The notes under the pieces: model-generated
Seen by the model: the letters and a program-made list of their open reading frames with translations, nothing else
What the model was told of the DNA's origin: nothing
Database searches by the model: none
Shown here: positions 1-10,695 of the stretch, piece after piece
Layout of the letters: each line of letters begins with the position of its first letter
Position numbering within the stretch: position 1 is the stretch's first letter
Translations under genes and position numbers: made by a program
Assembly: GCF_963576545.1 (NCBI RefSeq)
Contig: NW_026870560.1
Span: forward strand, 746,501 to 810,500
Reading direction: 5' to 3'
Origin: Limanda limanda
Lineage: Eukaryota > Chordata > Actinopteri > Pleuronectiformes > Pleuronectidae
DNA length: 64,000 nucleotides

Positions 1-80
1 CCTTCCGAAAGTCGGAGAAGCTCAAGGATGGTACTGATCGATGCGCGCTACCCCATTTAGTGGGGGTAGAGCCTACTTGC
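1..80 (+). repeat. Partial A monomer at left edge
   Basis: The window opens at A base 84, just inside the end of the telomeric block, and runs to the end of the monomer. The array therefore continues to the left of the window. Confidence 0.95.
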
Positions 81-243
81 AAGTCTCTCCGACCTTCACA
101 AAAAAAGTTATTCAAGAATATCTCTTTCTCCTATGTGCTTTCATCCCTAACCCTAACCCTAACCCTTCCGAAAGTCGGAGAAGCTCAAGGATGGTACCGA
201 TCGATGCGCGCTACCCCATTTAGTGGGGGTAGAGCCTACTTGC

Positions 244-398
244 AAGTCTCTCCGACCTTCACAAAAAAAGTTATTCAAGAATATCTCCTCAGATTTGGGG
301 GAATTTCGTCGGTCGACCTCTTCCGAAGGTCGTACAAGCTCGGGGATGGTACCAATCGATCCGCAGGACCCAAATTAGTCCAGATGCAACCACTTTCC
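244..398 (+). repeat. Type B satellite monomer (reference copy, 155 bp)
   Basis: This is a representative B monomer. Bases 1-44 match A. Bases 45-77 are a B-only 33-base segment containing 'cagatttgggggaatttcg' and a SalI-type GTCGAC. Bases 78-155 align without gaps to the A tail at about 55 of 78 positions. The 8-bp length difference from A therefore lies entirely in the middle segment, where A has 41 bases ending in the telomeric block. B has no CCCTAA unit. There are 104 B monomers and each is flanked by A on both sides. The first 'aagtctctcc' of the following A is joined to B's 'actttcc' end instead of the 'acttgc' end of A. Confidence 0.97.
314..332. other. Inverted repeat CGACCT / AGGTCG in B
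   Basis: Six-base perfect arms flank a seven-base loop in each B monomer, overlapping the GTCGAC site. It occupies the alignment position matching the end of the telomeric block and the start of the tail in A. Two B monomers (B45407 and B56280) carry 'gtcggttgacc', which alters the left arm and removes GTCGAC. Confidence 0.55.
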
Positions 399-625
399 AA
401 GTCTCTCCGACCTTCACAAAAAAAGTTATTCAAGAATATCTCTTTCTCCTATGTGCTTTCATCCCTAACCCTAACCCTAACCCTTCCGAAAGTCGGAGAA
501 GCTCAAGGATGGTACCGATCGATGCGCGCTACCCCATTTAGTGGGGGTAGAGCCTACTTGCAAGTCTCTCCGACCTTCACAAAAAAAGTTATTCAAGAAT
601 ATCTCTTTCTCCTATGTGCTTTCAT

Positions 626-646
626 CCCTAACCCTAACCCTAACCC
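626..646 (-). other. Telomeric block with four-tract G-quadruplex motif (one per A monomer)
   Basis: The + strand reads (CCCTAA)3CCC, so the minus strand reads (GGGTTA)3GGG. Four GGG tracts separated by TTA loops are the minimal human-type telomeric G-quadruplex (established knowledge), and the C strand has the matching i-motif potential. On the minus strand each block also holds overlapping TTAGGGTTA sites, the kind of site bound by TRF-family telomere proteins in vertebrates. The block lies at bases 65-85 of each A. Counting A monomers with three hexamers, and removing A32113 whose last tract is interrupted ('ctaacctttccg'), leaves about 276 intact motifs in the window. The 17 short A monomers keep only three tracts. 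Confidence 0.93.
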
Positions 647-647
647 T

Positions 648-660
648 TCCGAAAGTCGGA
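648..660. other. Short inverted repeat TCCGA-AAG-TCGGA in A tail
   Basis: Directly after the telomeric block, each A has five-base perfect arms around a three-base loop. The variant 'ttccaaaagtcgg' (for example A5399, A19551, A22290, A23578, A27923, A29537) breaks the left arm. The homologous place in B has a different, longer inverted repeat, so the position keeps dyad symmetry in both monomers. Function is unknown; it may be chance or a breakage or exchange site. Confidence 0.6.
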
Positions 661-691
661 GAAGCTCAAGGATGGTACCGATCGATGCGCG

Positions 692-713
692 CTACCCCAT
701 TTAGTGGGGGTAG
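692..713. other. Inverted repeat CTACCCC / GGGGTAG in A tail
   Basis: Seven-base complementary arms flank an eight-base loop (ATTTAGTG) near the 3' end of each A. The 'caacccc' variant introduces a mismatch in the stem. The apparent GTG codon from which many long frames seem to start lies at the loop/right-arm edge. No function can be assigned. Confidence 0.55.
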
Positions 714-1050
714 AGCCTACTTGCAAGTCTCTCCGACCTTCACAAAAAAAGTTATTCAAGAATATCTCTTTCTCCTATGTGCTTTCATCCCTAACCCTAA
801 CCCTAACCCTTCCGAAAGTCGGAGAAGCTCAAGGATGGTACCGATCGATGCGCGCTACCCCATTTAGTGGGGGTAGAGCCTACTTGCAAGTCTCTCCGAC
901 CTTCACAAAAAAAGTTATTCAAGAATATCTCTTTCTCCTATGTGCTTTCATCCCTAACCCTAACCCTAACCCTTCCGAAAGTCGGAGAAGCTCAAGGATG
1001 GTACTGATCGATGCGCGCAACCCCATTTAGTGGGGGTAGAGCCTACTTGC

Positions 1051-1206
1051 AAGTCTCTCCGACCTTCACAAAAAAAGTTATTCAAGAATATCTCCTCAGA
1101 TTTTGGGGGAATTTCGTCGGTCGACCTCTTCCGAAGGTCGTACAAGCTCGGGGATGGTACCAATCGATCTGCAGGACCCAAATTAGTCCAGATGCAACCA
1201 CTTTCC
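1051..1206 (+). repeat. B' variant monomer (156 bp)
   Basis: This B copy has one extra T in the run before GGGG ('cagattttgggg') and CTGCAG in place of CCGCAG. The same variant recurs at 2503-2658 and 3955-4110, exactly 1452 bp apart, and marks the region I HOR. The added base breaks the reading frame that normally runs through AB pairs, which supports non-coding status. Confidence 0.93.
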
Positions 1207-4200
1207 AAGTCTCTCCGACCTTCACAAAAAAAGTTATTCAAGAATATCTCTTTCTCCTATGTGCTTTCATCCCTAACCCTAACCCTAACCCTTCCGAAAG
1301 TCGGAGAAGCTCAAGGATGGTACCGATCGATGCGCGCTACCCCATTTAGTGGGGGTAGAGCCTACTTGCAAGTCTCTCCGACCTTCACAAAAAAAGTTAT
1401 TCAAGAATATCTCTTTCTCCTATGTGCTTTCATCCCTAACCCTAACCCTAACCCTTCCGAAAGTCGGAGAAGCTCAAGGATGGTACCGATCGATGCGCGC
1501 AACCCCATTTAGTGGGGGTAGAGCCTACTTGCAAGTCTCTCCGACCTTCACAAAAAAAGTTATTCAAGAATATCTCCTCAGATTTGGGGGAATTTCGTCG
1601 GTCGACCTCTTCCGAAGGTCGTACAAGCTCGGGGATGGTACCAATCGATCCGCAGGACCCAAATTAGTCCAGATGCAACCACTTTCCAAGTCTCTCCGAC
1701 CTTCACAAAAAAAGTTATTCAAGAATATCTCTTTCTCCTATGTGCTTTCATCCCTAACCCTAACCCTAACCCTTCCGAAAGTCGGAGAAGCTCAAGGATG
1801 GTACCGATCGATGCGCGCTACCCCATTTAGTGGGGGTAGAGCCTACTTGCAAGTCTCTCCGACCTTCACAAAAAAAGTTATTCAAGAATATCTCTTTCTC
1901 CTATGTGCTTTCATCCCTAACCCTAACCCTAACCCTTCCGAAAGTCGGAGAAGCTCAAGGATGGTACCGATCGATGCGCGCTACCCCATTTAGTGGGGGT
2001 AGAGCCTACTTGCAAGTCTCTCCGACCTTCACAAAAAAAGTTATTCAAGAATATCTCTTTCTCCTATGTGCTTTCATCCCTAACCCTAACCCTAACCCTT
2101 CCGAAAGTCGGAGAAGCTCAAGGATGGTACCGATCGATGCGCGCTACCCCATTTAGTGGGGGTAGAGCCTACTTGCAAGTCTCTCCGACCTTCACAAAAA
2201 AAGTTATTCAAGAATATCTCTTTCTCCTATGTGCTTTCATCCCTAACCCTAACCCTAACCCTTCCGAAAGTCGGAGAAGCTCAAGGATGGTACCGATCGA
2301 TGCGCGCTACCCCATTTAGTGGGGGTAGAGCCTACTTGCAAGTCTCTCCGACCTTCACAAAAAAAGTTATTCAAGAATATCTCTTTCTCCTATGTGCTTT
2401 CATCCCTAACCCTAACCCTAACCCTTCCGAAAGTCGGAGAAGCTCAAGGATGGTACTGATCGATGCGCGCAACCCCATTTAGTGGGGGTAGAGCCTACTT
2501 GCAAGTCTCTCCGACCTTCACAAAAAAAGTTATTCAAGAATATCTCCTCAGATTTTGGGGGAATTTCGTCGGTCGACCTCTTCCGAAGGTCGTACAAGCT
2601 CGGGGATGGTACCAATCGATCTGCAGGACCCAAATTAGTCCAGATGCAACCACTTTCCAAGTCTCTCCGACCTTCACAAAAAAAGTTATTCAAGAATATC
2701 TCTTTCTCCTATGTGCTTTCATCCCTAACCCTAACCCTAACCCTTCCGAAAGTCGGAGAAGCTCAAGGATGGTACCGATCGATGCGCGCTACCCCATTTA
2801 GTGGGGGTAGAGCCTACTTGCAAGTCTCTCCGACCTTCACAAAAAAAGTTATTCAAGAATATCTCTTTCTCCTATGTGCTTTCATCCCTAACCCTAACCC
2901 TAACCCTTCCGAAAGTCGGAGAAGCTCAAGGATGGTACCGATCGATGCGCGCAACCCCATTTAGTGGGGGTAGAGCCTACTTGCAAGTCTCTCCGACCTT
3001 CACAAAAAAAGTTATTCAAGAATATCTCCTCAGATTTGGGGGAATTTCGTCGGTCGACCTCTTCCGAAGGTCGTACAAGCTCGGGGATGGTACCAATCGA
3101 TCCGCAGGACCCAAATTAGTCCAGATGCAACCACTTTCCAAGTCTCTCCGACCTTCACAAAAAAAGTTATTCAAGAATATCTCTTTCTCCTATGTGCTTT
3201 CATCCCTAACCCTAACCCTAACCCTTCCGAAAGTCGGAGAAGCTCAAGGATGGTACCGATCGATGCGCGCTACCCCATTTAGTGGGGGTAGAGCCTACTT
3301 GCAAGTCTCTCCGACCTTCACAAAAAAAGTTATTCAAGAATATCTCTTTCTCCTATGTGCTTTCATCCCTAACCCTAACCCTAACCCTTCCGAAAGTCGG
3401 AGAAGCTCAAGGATGGTACCGATCGATGCGCGCTACCCCATTTAGTGGGGGTAGAGCCTACTTGCAAGTCTCTCCGACCTTCACAAAAAAAGTTATTCAA
3501 GAATATCTCTTTCTCCTATGTGCTTTCATCCCTAACCCTAACCCTAACCCTTCCGAAAGTCGGAGAAGCTCAAGGATGGTACCGATCGATGCGCGCTACC
3601 CCATTTAGTGGGGGTAGAGCCTACTTGCAAGTCTCTCCGACCTTCACAAAAAAAGTTATTCAAGAATATCTCTTTCTCCTATGTGCTTTCATCCCTAACC
3701 CTAACCCTAACCCTTCCGAAAGTCGGAGAAGCTCAAGGATGGTACCGATCGATGCGCGCTACCCCATTTAGTGGGGGTAGAGCCTACTTGCAAGTCTCTC
3801 CGACCTTCACAAAAAAAGTTATTCAAGAATATCTCTTTCTCCTATGTGCTTTCATCCCTAACCCTAACCCTAACCCTTCCGAAAGTCGGAGAAGCTCAAG
3901 GATGGTACTGATCGATGCGCGCAACCCCATTTAGTGGGGGTAGAGCCTACTTGCAAGTCTCTCCGACCTTCACAAAAAAAGTTATTCAAGAATATCTCCT
4001 CAGATTTTGGGGGAATTTCGTCGGTCGACCTCTTCCGAAGGTCGTACAAGCTCGGGGATGGTACCAATCGATCTGCAGGACCCAAATTAGTCCAGATGCA
4101 ACCACTTTCCAAGTCTCTCCGACCTTCACAAAAAAAGTTATTCAAGAATATCTCTTTCTCCTATGTGCTTTCATCCCTAACCCTAACCCTAACCCTTCCG

Positions 4201-5561
4201 AAAGTCGGAGAAGCTCAAGGATGGTACCGATCGATGCGCGCTACCCCATTTAGTGGGGGTAGAGCCTACTTGCAAGTCTCTCCGACCTTCACAAAAAAAG
4301 TTATTCAAGAATATCTCTTTCTCCTATGTGCTTTCATCCCTAACCCTAACCCTAACCCTTCCGAAAGTCGGAGAAGCTCAAGGATGGTACCGATCGATGC
4401 GCGCAACCCCATTTAGTGGGGGTAGAGCCTACTTGCAAGTCTCTCCGACCTTCACAAAAAAAGTTATTCAAGAATATCTCCTCAGATTTGGGGGAATTTC
4501 GTCGGTCGACCTCTTCCGAAGGTCGTACAAGCTCGGGGATGGTACCAATCGATCCGCAGGACCCAAATTAGTCCAGATGCAACCACTTTCCAAGTCTCTC
4601 CGACCTTCACAAAAAAAGTTATTCAAGAATATCTCTTTCTCCTATGTGCTTTCATCCCTAACCCTAACCCTAACCCTTCCGAAAGTCGGAGAAGCTCAAG
4701 GATGGTACCGATCGATGCGCGCTACCCCATTTAGTGGGGGTAGAGCCTACTTGCAAGTCTCTCCGACCTTCACAAAAAAAGTTATTCAAGAATATCTCTT
4801 TCTCCTATGTGCTTTCATCCCTAACCCTAACCCTAACCCTTCCGAAAGTCGGAGAAGCTCAAGGATGGTACCGATCGATGCGCGCTATCCCATTTAGTGG
4901 GGGTAGAGCCTACTTGCAAGTCTCTCCGACCTTCACAAAAAAAGTTATTCAAGAATATCTCTTTCTCCTATGTGCTTTCATCCCTAACCCTAACCCTAAC
5001 CCTTCCGAAAGTCGGAGAAGCTCAAGGATGGTACTGATCGATGCGCGTTACCCCATTTAGTGGGGGTAGAGCCTACTTGCAAGTCTCTCCGACCTTCACA
5101 AAAAAAGTTATTCAAGAATATCTCTTTCTCCTATGTGCTTTCATCCCTAACCCTAACCCTAACCCTTCCGAAAGTCGGAGAAGCTCAAGGATGGTACTGA
5201 TCGATGCGCGCAACCCCATTTAGTGGGGGTAGAGCCTACTTGCAAGTCTCTCCGACCTTCACAAAAAAAGTTATTCAAGAATATCTCCTCAGATTTGGGG
5301 GAATTTCGTCGGTCGACCTCTTCCGAAGGTCGTACAAGCTCGGGGATGGTACCAATCGATCCGCAGGACCCAAATTAGTCCAGATGCAACCACTTTCCAA
5401 GTCTCTCCGACCTTCACAAAAAAAGTTATTCAAGAATATCTCTTTCTCCTATGTGCTTTCATCCCTAACCCTAACCCTAACCCTTCCAAAAGTCGGAGAA
5501 GCTCAAGGATGGTACTGATCGATGCGCGCTACCCCATTTAGTGGGGGTAGAGCCTACTTGC

Positions 5562-5718
5562 AAGTCTCTCCGACCTTCACAAAAAAAGTTATTCAAGAAT
5601 ATCTCTTTCTCCTATGTGCTTTCATCCCTAACCCTAACCCTTCCGAAAGTCGGAGAAGCTCAAGGATGGTACCGATCGATGCGCGCTACCCCATTTAGTG
5701 GGGGTAGAGCCTACTTGC
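5562..5718 (+). repeat. Short A monomer (157 bp), one CCCTAA unit lost
   Basis: This A has (CCCTAA)2CCC rather than (CCCTAA)3CCC. Seventeen such monomers exist, starting at 5562, 8778, 17943, 34999, 35319, 36430, 36913, 38350, 38833, 41875, 45562, 45882, 46993, 47476, 49867, 50350 and 53392. The different haplotype contexts imply about five or six independent losses followed by spread. Each has only three GGG tracts, so it cannot form the intramolecular four-tract quadruplex by itself. No A with four hexamers is seen. Confidence 0.93.
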
Positions 5719-7332
5719 AAGTCTCTCCGACCTTCACAAAAAACGTTATTCAAGAATATCTCTTTCTCCTATGTGCTTTCATCCCTAACCCTAACCCTAA
5801 CCCTTCCGAAAGTCGGAGAAGCTCAAGGATGGTACCGATCGATGCGCGTTACCCCATTTAGTGGGGGTAGAGCCTACTTGCAAGTCTCTCCGACCTTCAC
5901 AAAAAAAGTTATTCAAGAATATCTCTTTCTCCTATGTGCTTTCATCCCTAACCCTAACCCTAACCCTTCCGAAAGTCGGAGAAGCTCAAGGATGGTACTG
6001 ATCGATGCGCGCAACCCCATTTAGTGGGGGTAGAGCCTACTTGCAAGTCTCTCCGACCTTCACAAAAAAAGTTATTCAAGAATATCTCCTCAGATTTGGG
6101 GGAATTTCGTCGGTCGACCTCTTCCGAAGGTCGTACAAGCTCGGGGATGGTACCAATCGATCCGCAGGACCCAAATTAGTCCAGATGCAACCACTTTCCA
6201 AGTCTCTCCGACCTTCACAAAAAAAGTTATTCAAGAATATCTCTTTCTCCTATGTGCTTTCATCCCTAACCCTAACCCTAACCCTTCCGAAAGTCGGAGA
6301 AGCTCAAGGATTGTACCGATCGATGCGCGCTACCCCATTTAGTGGGGGTAGAGCCTACTTGCAAGTCTCTCCGACCTTCACAAAAAAAGTTATTCAAGAA
6401 TATCTCTTTCTCCTATGTGCTTTCATCCCTAACCCTAACCCTAACCCTTCCGAAAGTCGGAGAAGCTCAAGAATGGTACCGATCGATGCGCGCTACCCCA
6501 TTTAGTGGGGGTAGAGCCTACTTGCAAGTCTCTCCGACCTTCACAAAAAAAGTTATTCAAGAATATCTCCTCAGATTTGGGGGAATTTCGTCGGTCGACC
6601 TCTTCCGAAGGTCGTACAAGCTCGGGGATGGTACCAATCGATCCGCAGGACCCAAATTAGTCCAGATGCAACCACTTTCCAAGTCTCTCCGACCTTCACA
6701 AAAAAAGTTATTCAAGAATATCTCTTTCTCCTATGTGCTTTCATCCCTAACCCTAACCCTAACCCTTCCGAAAGTCGGAGAAGCTCAAAGATGGTACCGA
6801 TCGATGCGCGCTACCCCATTTAGTGGGGGTAGAGCCTACTTGCAAGTCTCTCCGACCTTCACAAAAAAAGTTATTCAAGAATATCTCTTTCTCCTATGTG
6901 CTTTCATCCCTAACCCTAACCCTAACCCTTCCGAAAGTCGGAGAAGCTCAAGGATGGTACCGATCGATGCGCGCTACCCCATTTAGTGGGGGTAGAGCCT
7001 ACTTGCAAGTCTCTCCGACCTTCACAAAAAAAGTTATTCAAGAATATCTCTTTCTCCTATGTGCTTTCATCCCTAACCCTAACCCTAACCCTTCCGAAAG
7101 TCGGAGAAGCTCAAGGATGGTACTGATCGATGCGCGCTACCCCATTTAGTGGGGGTAGAGCCTACTTGCAAGTCTCTCCGACCTTCACAAAAAAAGTTAT
7201 TCAAGAATATCTCTTTCTCCTATGTGCTTTCATCCCTAACCCTAACCCTAACCCTTCCGAAAGTCGGAGAAGCTCAAGGATGGTACTGATCGATGTGCGC
7301 AACCCCATTTAGTGGGGGTAGAGCCTACTTGC

Positions 7333-7489
7333 AAGTCTCTCCGACCTTCACAAAAAAAGTTATTCAAGAATATCTCCTCAGAGTTTGGGGGAATTTCGTC
7401 GGTCGACCTCTTCCGAAGGTCGTACAAGCTCGGGGATGGTACCAATCGATCTGCAGGAACCCAAATTAGTCCAGATGCAACCACTTTCC
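7333..7489 (+). repeat. B monomer with two 1-base insertions (157 bp)
   Basis: This is the only 157-bp B in the window. One extra base lies in 'cagagtttggggg' and one in 'caggaaccc'. It is preceded by an A carrying both 'gatgtgcgc' and 'caacccc'. It appears once only, so it has not been spread by block amplification. Confidence 0.92.
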
Positions 7490-10400
7490 AAGTCTCTCCG
7501 ACCTTCACAAAAAAAGTTATTCAAGAATATCTCTTTCTCCTATGTGCTTTCATCCCTAACCCTAACCCTAACCCTTCCGAAAGTCGGAGAAGCTCAACGA
7601 TGGTACCGATCGATGCGCGCTACCCCATTTAGTGGGGGTAGAGCCTACTTGCAAGTCTCTCCGACCTTCACAAAAAAAGTTATTCAAGAATATCTCTTTC
7701 TCCTATGTGCTTTCATCCCTAACCCTAACCCTAACCCTTCCGAAAGTCGGAGAAGCTCAAGGATGGTACCGATCGATGCGCGCTACCCCATTTAGTGGGG
7801 GTAGAGCCTACTTGCAAGTCTCTCCGACCTTCACAAAAAAAGTTATTCAAGAATATCTCCTCAGATTTGGGGGAATTTCGTCGGTCGACCTCTTCCGAAG
7901 GTCGTACAAGCTCGGGGATGGTACCAATCGATCCGCAGGACCCAAATTAGTCCAGATGCAACCACTTTCCAAGTCTCTCCGACCTTCACAAAAAAAGTTA
8001 TTCAAGAATATCTCTTTCTCCTATGTGCTTTCATCCCTAACCCTAACCCTAACCCTTCCGAAAGTCGGAAAAGCTCAAAGATGGTACCGATCGATGCGCG
8101 TTACCCCATTTAGTGGGGGTAGAGCCTACTTGCAAGTCTCTCCGACCTTCACAAAAAAAGTTATTCAAGAATATCTCTTTCTCCTATGTGCTTTCATCCC
8201 TAACCCTAACCCTAACCCTTCCGAAAGTCGGAGAAGCTCAAGGATGGTACCGATCGATGCGCGCTACCCCATTTAGTGGGGGTAGAGCCTACTTGCAAGT
8301 CTCTCCGACCTTCACAAAAAAAGTTATTCAAGAATATCTCTTTCTCCTATGTGCTTTCATCCCTAACCCTAACCCTAACCCTTCCGAAAGTCGGAGAAGC
8401 TCAAGGATGGTACCGATCGATGCGCGCTACCCCATTTAGTGGGGGTAGAGCCTACTTGCAAGTCTCTCCGACCTTCACAAAAAAAGTTATTCAAGAATAT
8501 CTCTTTCTCCTATGTGCTTTCATCCCTAACCCTAACCCTAACCCTTCCGAAAGTCGGAGAAGCTCAAGGATGGTACTGATCGATGCGCGCAACCCCATTT
8601 AGTGGGGGTAGAGCCTACTTGCAAGTCTCTCCGACCTTCACAAAAAAAGTTATTCAAGAATATCTCCTCAGATTTGGGGGAATTTCGTCGGTCGACCTCT
8701 TCCGAAGGTCGTACAAGCTCGGGGATGGTACCAATCGATCCGCAGGACCCAAATTAGTCCAGATGCAACCACTTTCCAAGTCTCTCCGACCTTCACAAAA
8801 AAAGTTATTCAAGAATATCTCTTTCTCCTATGTGCTTTCATCCCTAACCCTAACCCTTCCGAAAGTCGGAGAAGCTCAAGGATGGTACCGATCGATGCGC
8901 GCTACCCCATTTAGTGGGGGTAGAGCCTACTTGCAAGTCTCTCCGACCTTCACAAAAAAAGTTATTCAAGAATATCTCCTCAGATTTGGGGGAATTTCGT
9001 CGGTCGACCTCTTCCGAAGGTCGTACAAGCTCGGGGATGGTACCAATCGATCCGCAGGACCCAAATTAGTCCAGATGCAACCACTTTCCAAGTCTCTCCG
9101 ACCTTCACAAAAAAAGTTATTCAAGAATATCTCTTTCTCCTATGTGCTTTCATCCCTAACCCTAACCCTAACCCTTCCGAAAGTCGGAGAAGCTCATGGA
9201 TGGTACCGATCGATGCGCGCTACCCCATTTAGTGGGGGCAGAGCCTACTTGCAAGTCTCTCCGACCTTCACAAAAAAAGTTATTCAAGAATATCTCTTTC
9301 TCCTATGTGCTTTCATCCCTAACCCTAACCCTAACCCTTCCGAAAGTCGGAGAAGCTCAATAATGGTACCGATCGATGCGCGCTACCCCATTTAGTGGGG
9401 GTAGAGCCTACTTGCAAGTCTCTCCGACCTTCACAAAAAAAGTTATTCAAGAATATCTCTTTCTCCTATGTGCTTTCATCCCTAACCCTAACCCTAACCC
9501 TTCCGAAAGTCGGAGAAGCTCAAGGATGGTACCGATCGATGCGCGCAACCCCATTTAGTGGGGGTAGAGCCTACTTGCAAGTCTCTCCGACCTTCACAAA
9601 AAAAGTAATTCAAGAATATCTCCTCAGATTTGGGGGAATTTCGTCGGTCGACCTCTTCCGAAGGTCGTACAAGCTCGGGGATGGTACCAATCGATCCGCA
9701 GGACCCAAATTAGTCCAGATGCAACCACTTTCCAAGTCTCTCCGACCTTCACAAAAAAAGTTATTCAAGAATATCTCTTTCTCCTATGTGCTTTCATCCC
9801 TAACCCTAACCCTAACCCTTCCGAAAGTCGGAGAAGCTCAAGGATGGTACCGATCGATGCGCGCTACCCCATTTAGTGGGGGTAGAGCCTACTTGCAAGT
9901 CTCTCCGACCTTCACAAAAAAAGTTATTCAAGAATATCTCTTTCTCCTATGTGCTTTCATCCCTAACCCTAACCCTAACCCTTCCGAAAGTCGGAGAAGC
10001 TCAAGGATGGTACCGATCGATGCGCGCAACCCCATTTAGTGGGGGTAGAGCCTACTTGCAAGTCTCTCCGACCTTCACAAAAAAAGTTATTCAAGAATAT
10101 CTCCTCAGATTTGGGGGAATTTCGTCGGTCGACCTCTTCCGAAGGTCGTACAAGCTCGGGGATGGTACCAATCGATCCGCAGGACCCAAATTAGTCCAGA
10201 TGCAACCACTTTCCAAGTCTCTCCGACCTTCACAAAAAAAGTTATTCAAGAATATCTCTTTCTCCTATGTGCTTTCATCCCTAACCCTAACCCTAACCCT
10301 TCCGAAAGTCGGAGAAGCTCAAGGATGGTACCGATCGATGCGCGCTACCCCATTTAGTGGGGGTAGAGCCTACTTGCAAGTCTCTCCGACCTTCACAAAA

Positions 10401-10695
10401 AAAGTTATTCAAGAATATCTCCTCAGATTTGGGGGAATTTCGTCGGTCGACCTCTTCCGAAGGTCGTACAAGCTCGGGGATGGTACCAATCGATCCGCAG
10501 GACCCAAATTAGTCCAGATGCAACCACTTTCCAAGTCTCTCCGACCTTCACAAAAAAAGTTATTCAAGAATATCTCTTTCTCCTATGTGCTTTCATCCCT
10601 AACCCTAACCCTAACCCTTCCGAAAGTCGGAGAAGCTCAAGGATGGTACCGATCGATGCGCGCTACCCAATTTAGTGGGGGCAGAGCCTACTTGC

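Larger units (their letters stand above)
562..724 (+). repeat. Type A satellite monomer (reference copy, 163 bp)
   Basis: This is a representative A monomer. Bases 1-44 are the core shared with B, including a run of seven A's at about bases 20-26. Bases 45-64 are an A-specific stretch. Bases 65-85 are (CCCTAA)3CCC. Bases 86-163 are the tail, which holds a KpnI-type GGTACC, an ATCGAT, and two short inverted repeats. GC is 77 of 163. It has seven CpG sites. A is the majority monomer, with 293 complete copies. Common variants are 'gcgcaacccc' for 'gcgctacccc', 'gatgtgcgc' for 'gatgcgcgc', 'ctaccctatt' for 'ctaccccatt', 'gggggcagagcc' for 'gggggtagagcc', and 'gagccaacttgc' for 'gagcctacttgc'. Confidence 0.97.
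81..4754 (+). repeat. Region I: 1452-bp nine-monomer higher-order repeat
   Basis: B starts are 244, 1051, 1533, 2503, 2985, 3955 and 4437. The repeating order is A B A5 B' A, that is seven A, one 155-bp B and one 156-bp B', totalling 1452 bp. Copies begin at 1370 and 2822, and a third is partial from 4274. I saw no difference between them when reading across. The leading copy from 81 is 1289 bp because it has four rather than five A between B and B', one monomer fewer. B' (1051, 2503, 3955) has an extra T ('gattttgggg') and 'gatctgcagg'. The HOR ends where private variants appear, near 4867 ('gcgctatccc'). Confidence 0.93.
4755..9896 (+). repeat. Region II: irregular, diverged A/B stretch
   Basis: B starts are 5244, 6045, 6526, 7333, 7816, 8623, 8935 and 9579. 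The A-run lengths before and between them (4, 4, 2, 4, 2, 4, 1, 3) form no clean HOR. Many substitutions are private: 'gcgctatccc' near 4867, 'aaaaaacgtt' at 5744, 'ggattgtacc' near 6312, 'caagaatgg' near 6472, 'caaagatgg' near 6789, 'cagagtttgg' near 7383, 'caggaaccc' near 7457, 'caacgatgg' near 7597 and 'cggaaaagc' near 8070. Two A monomers have lost one CCCTAA unit (5562-5718 and 8778-8934). The stretch looks older or less homogenised than the blocks on either side. Confidence 0.88.

Noticed and set aside
244..398. CENP-B box in B ('ttcgtcggtcgacc')
   Set aside because: It resembles the TTCG start but lacks the required A and CGGG of the 17-bp box, so a centromeric role is not supported by this motif.
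966..1241. Minus-strand open frames recurring every 1452 bp, and one at 7248-7508
   Set aside because: They exist only where the longer B variants shift the frame, and they read through satellite DNA. No independent support for a gene.
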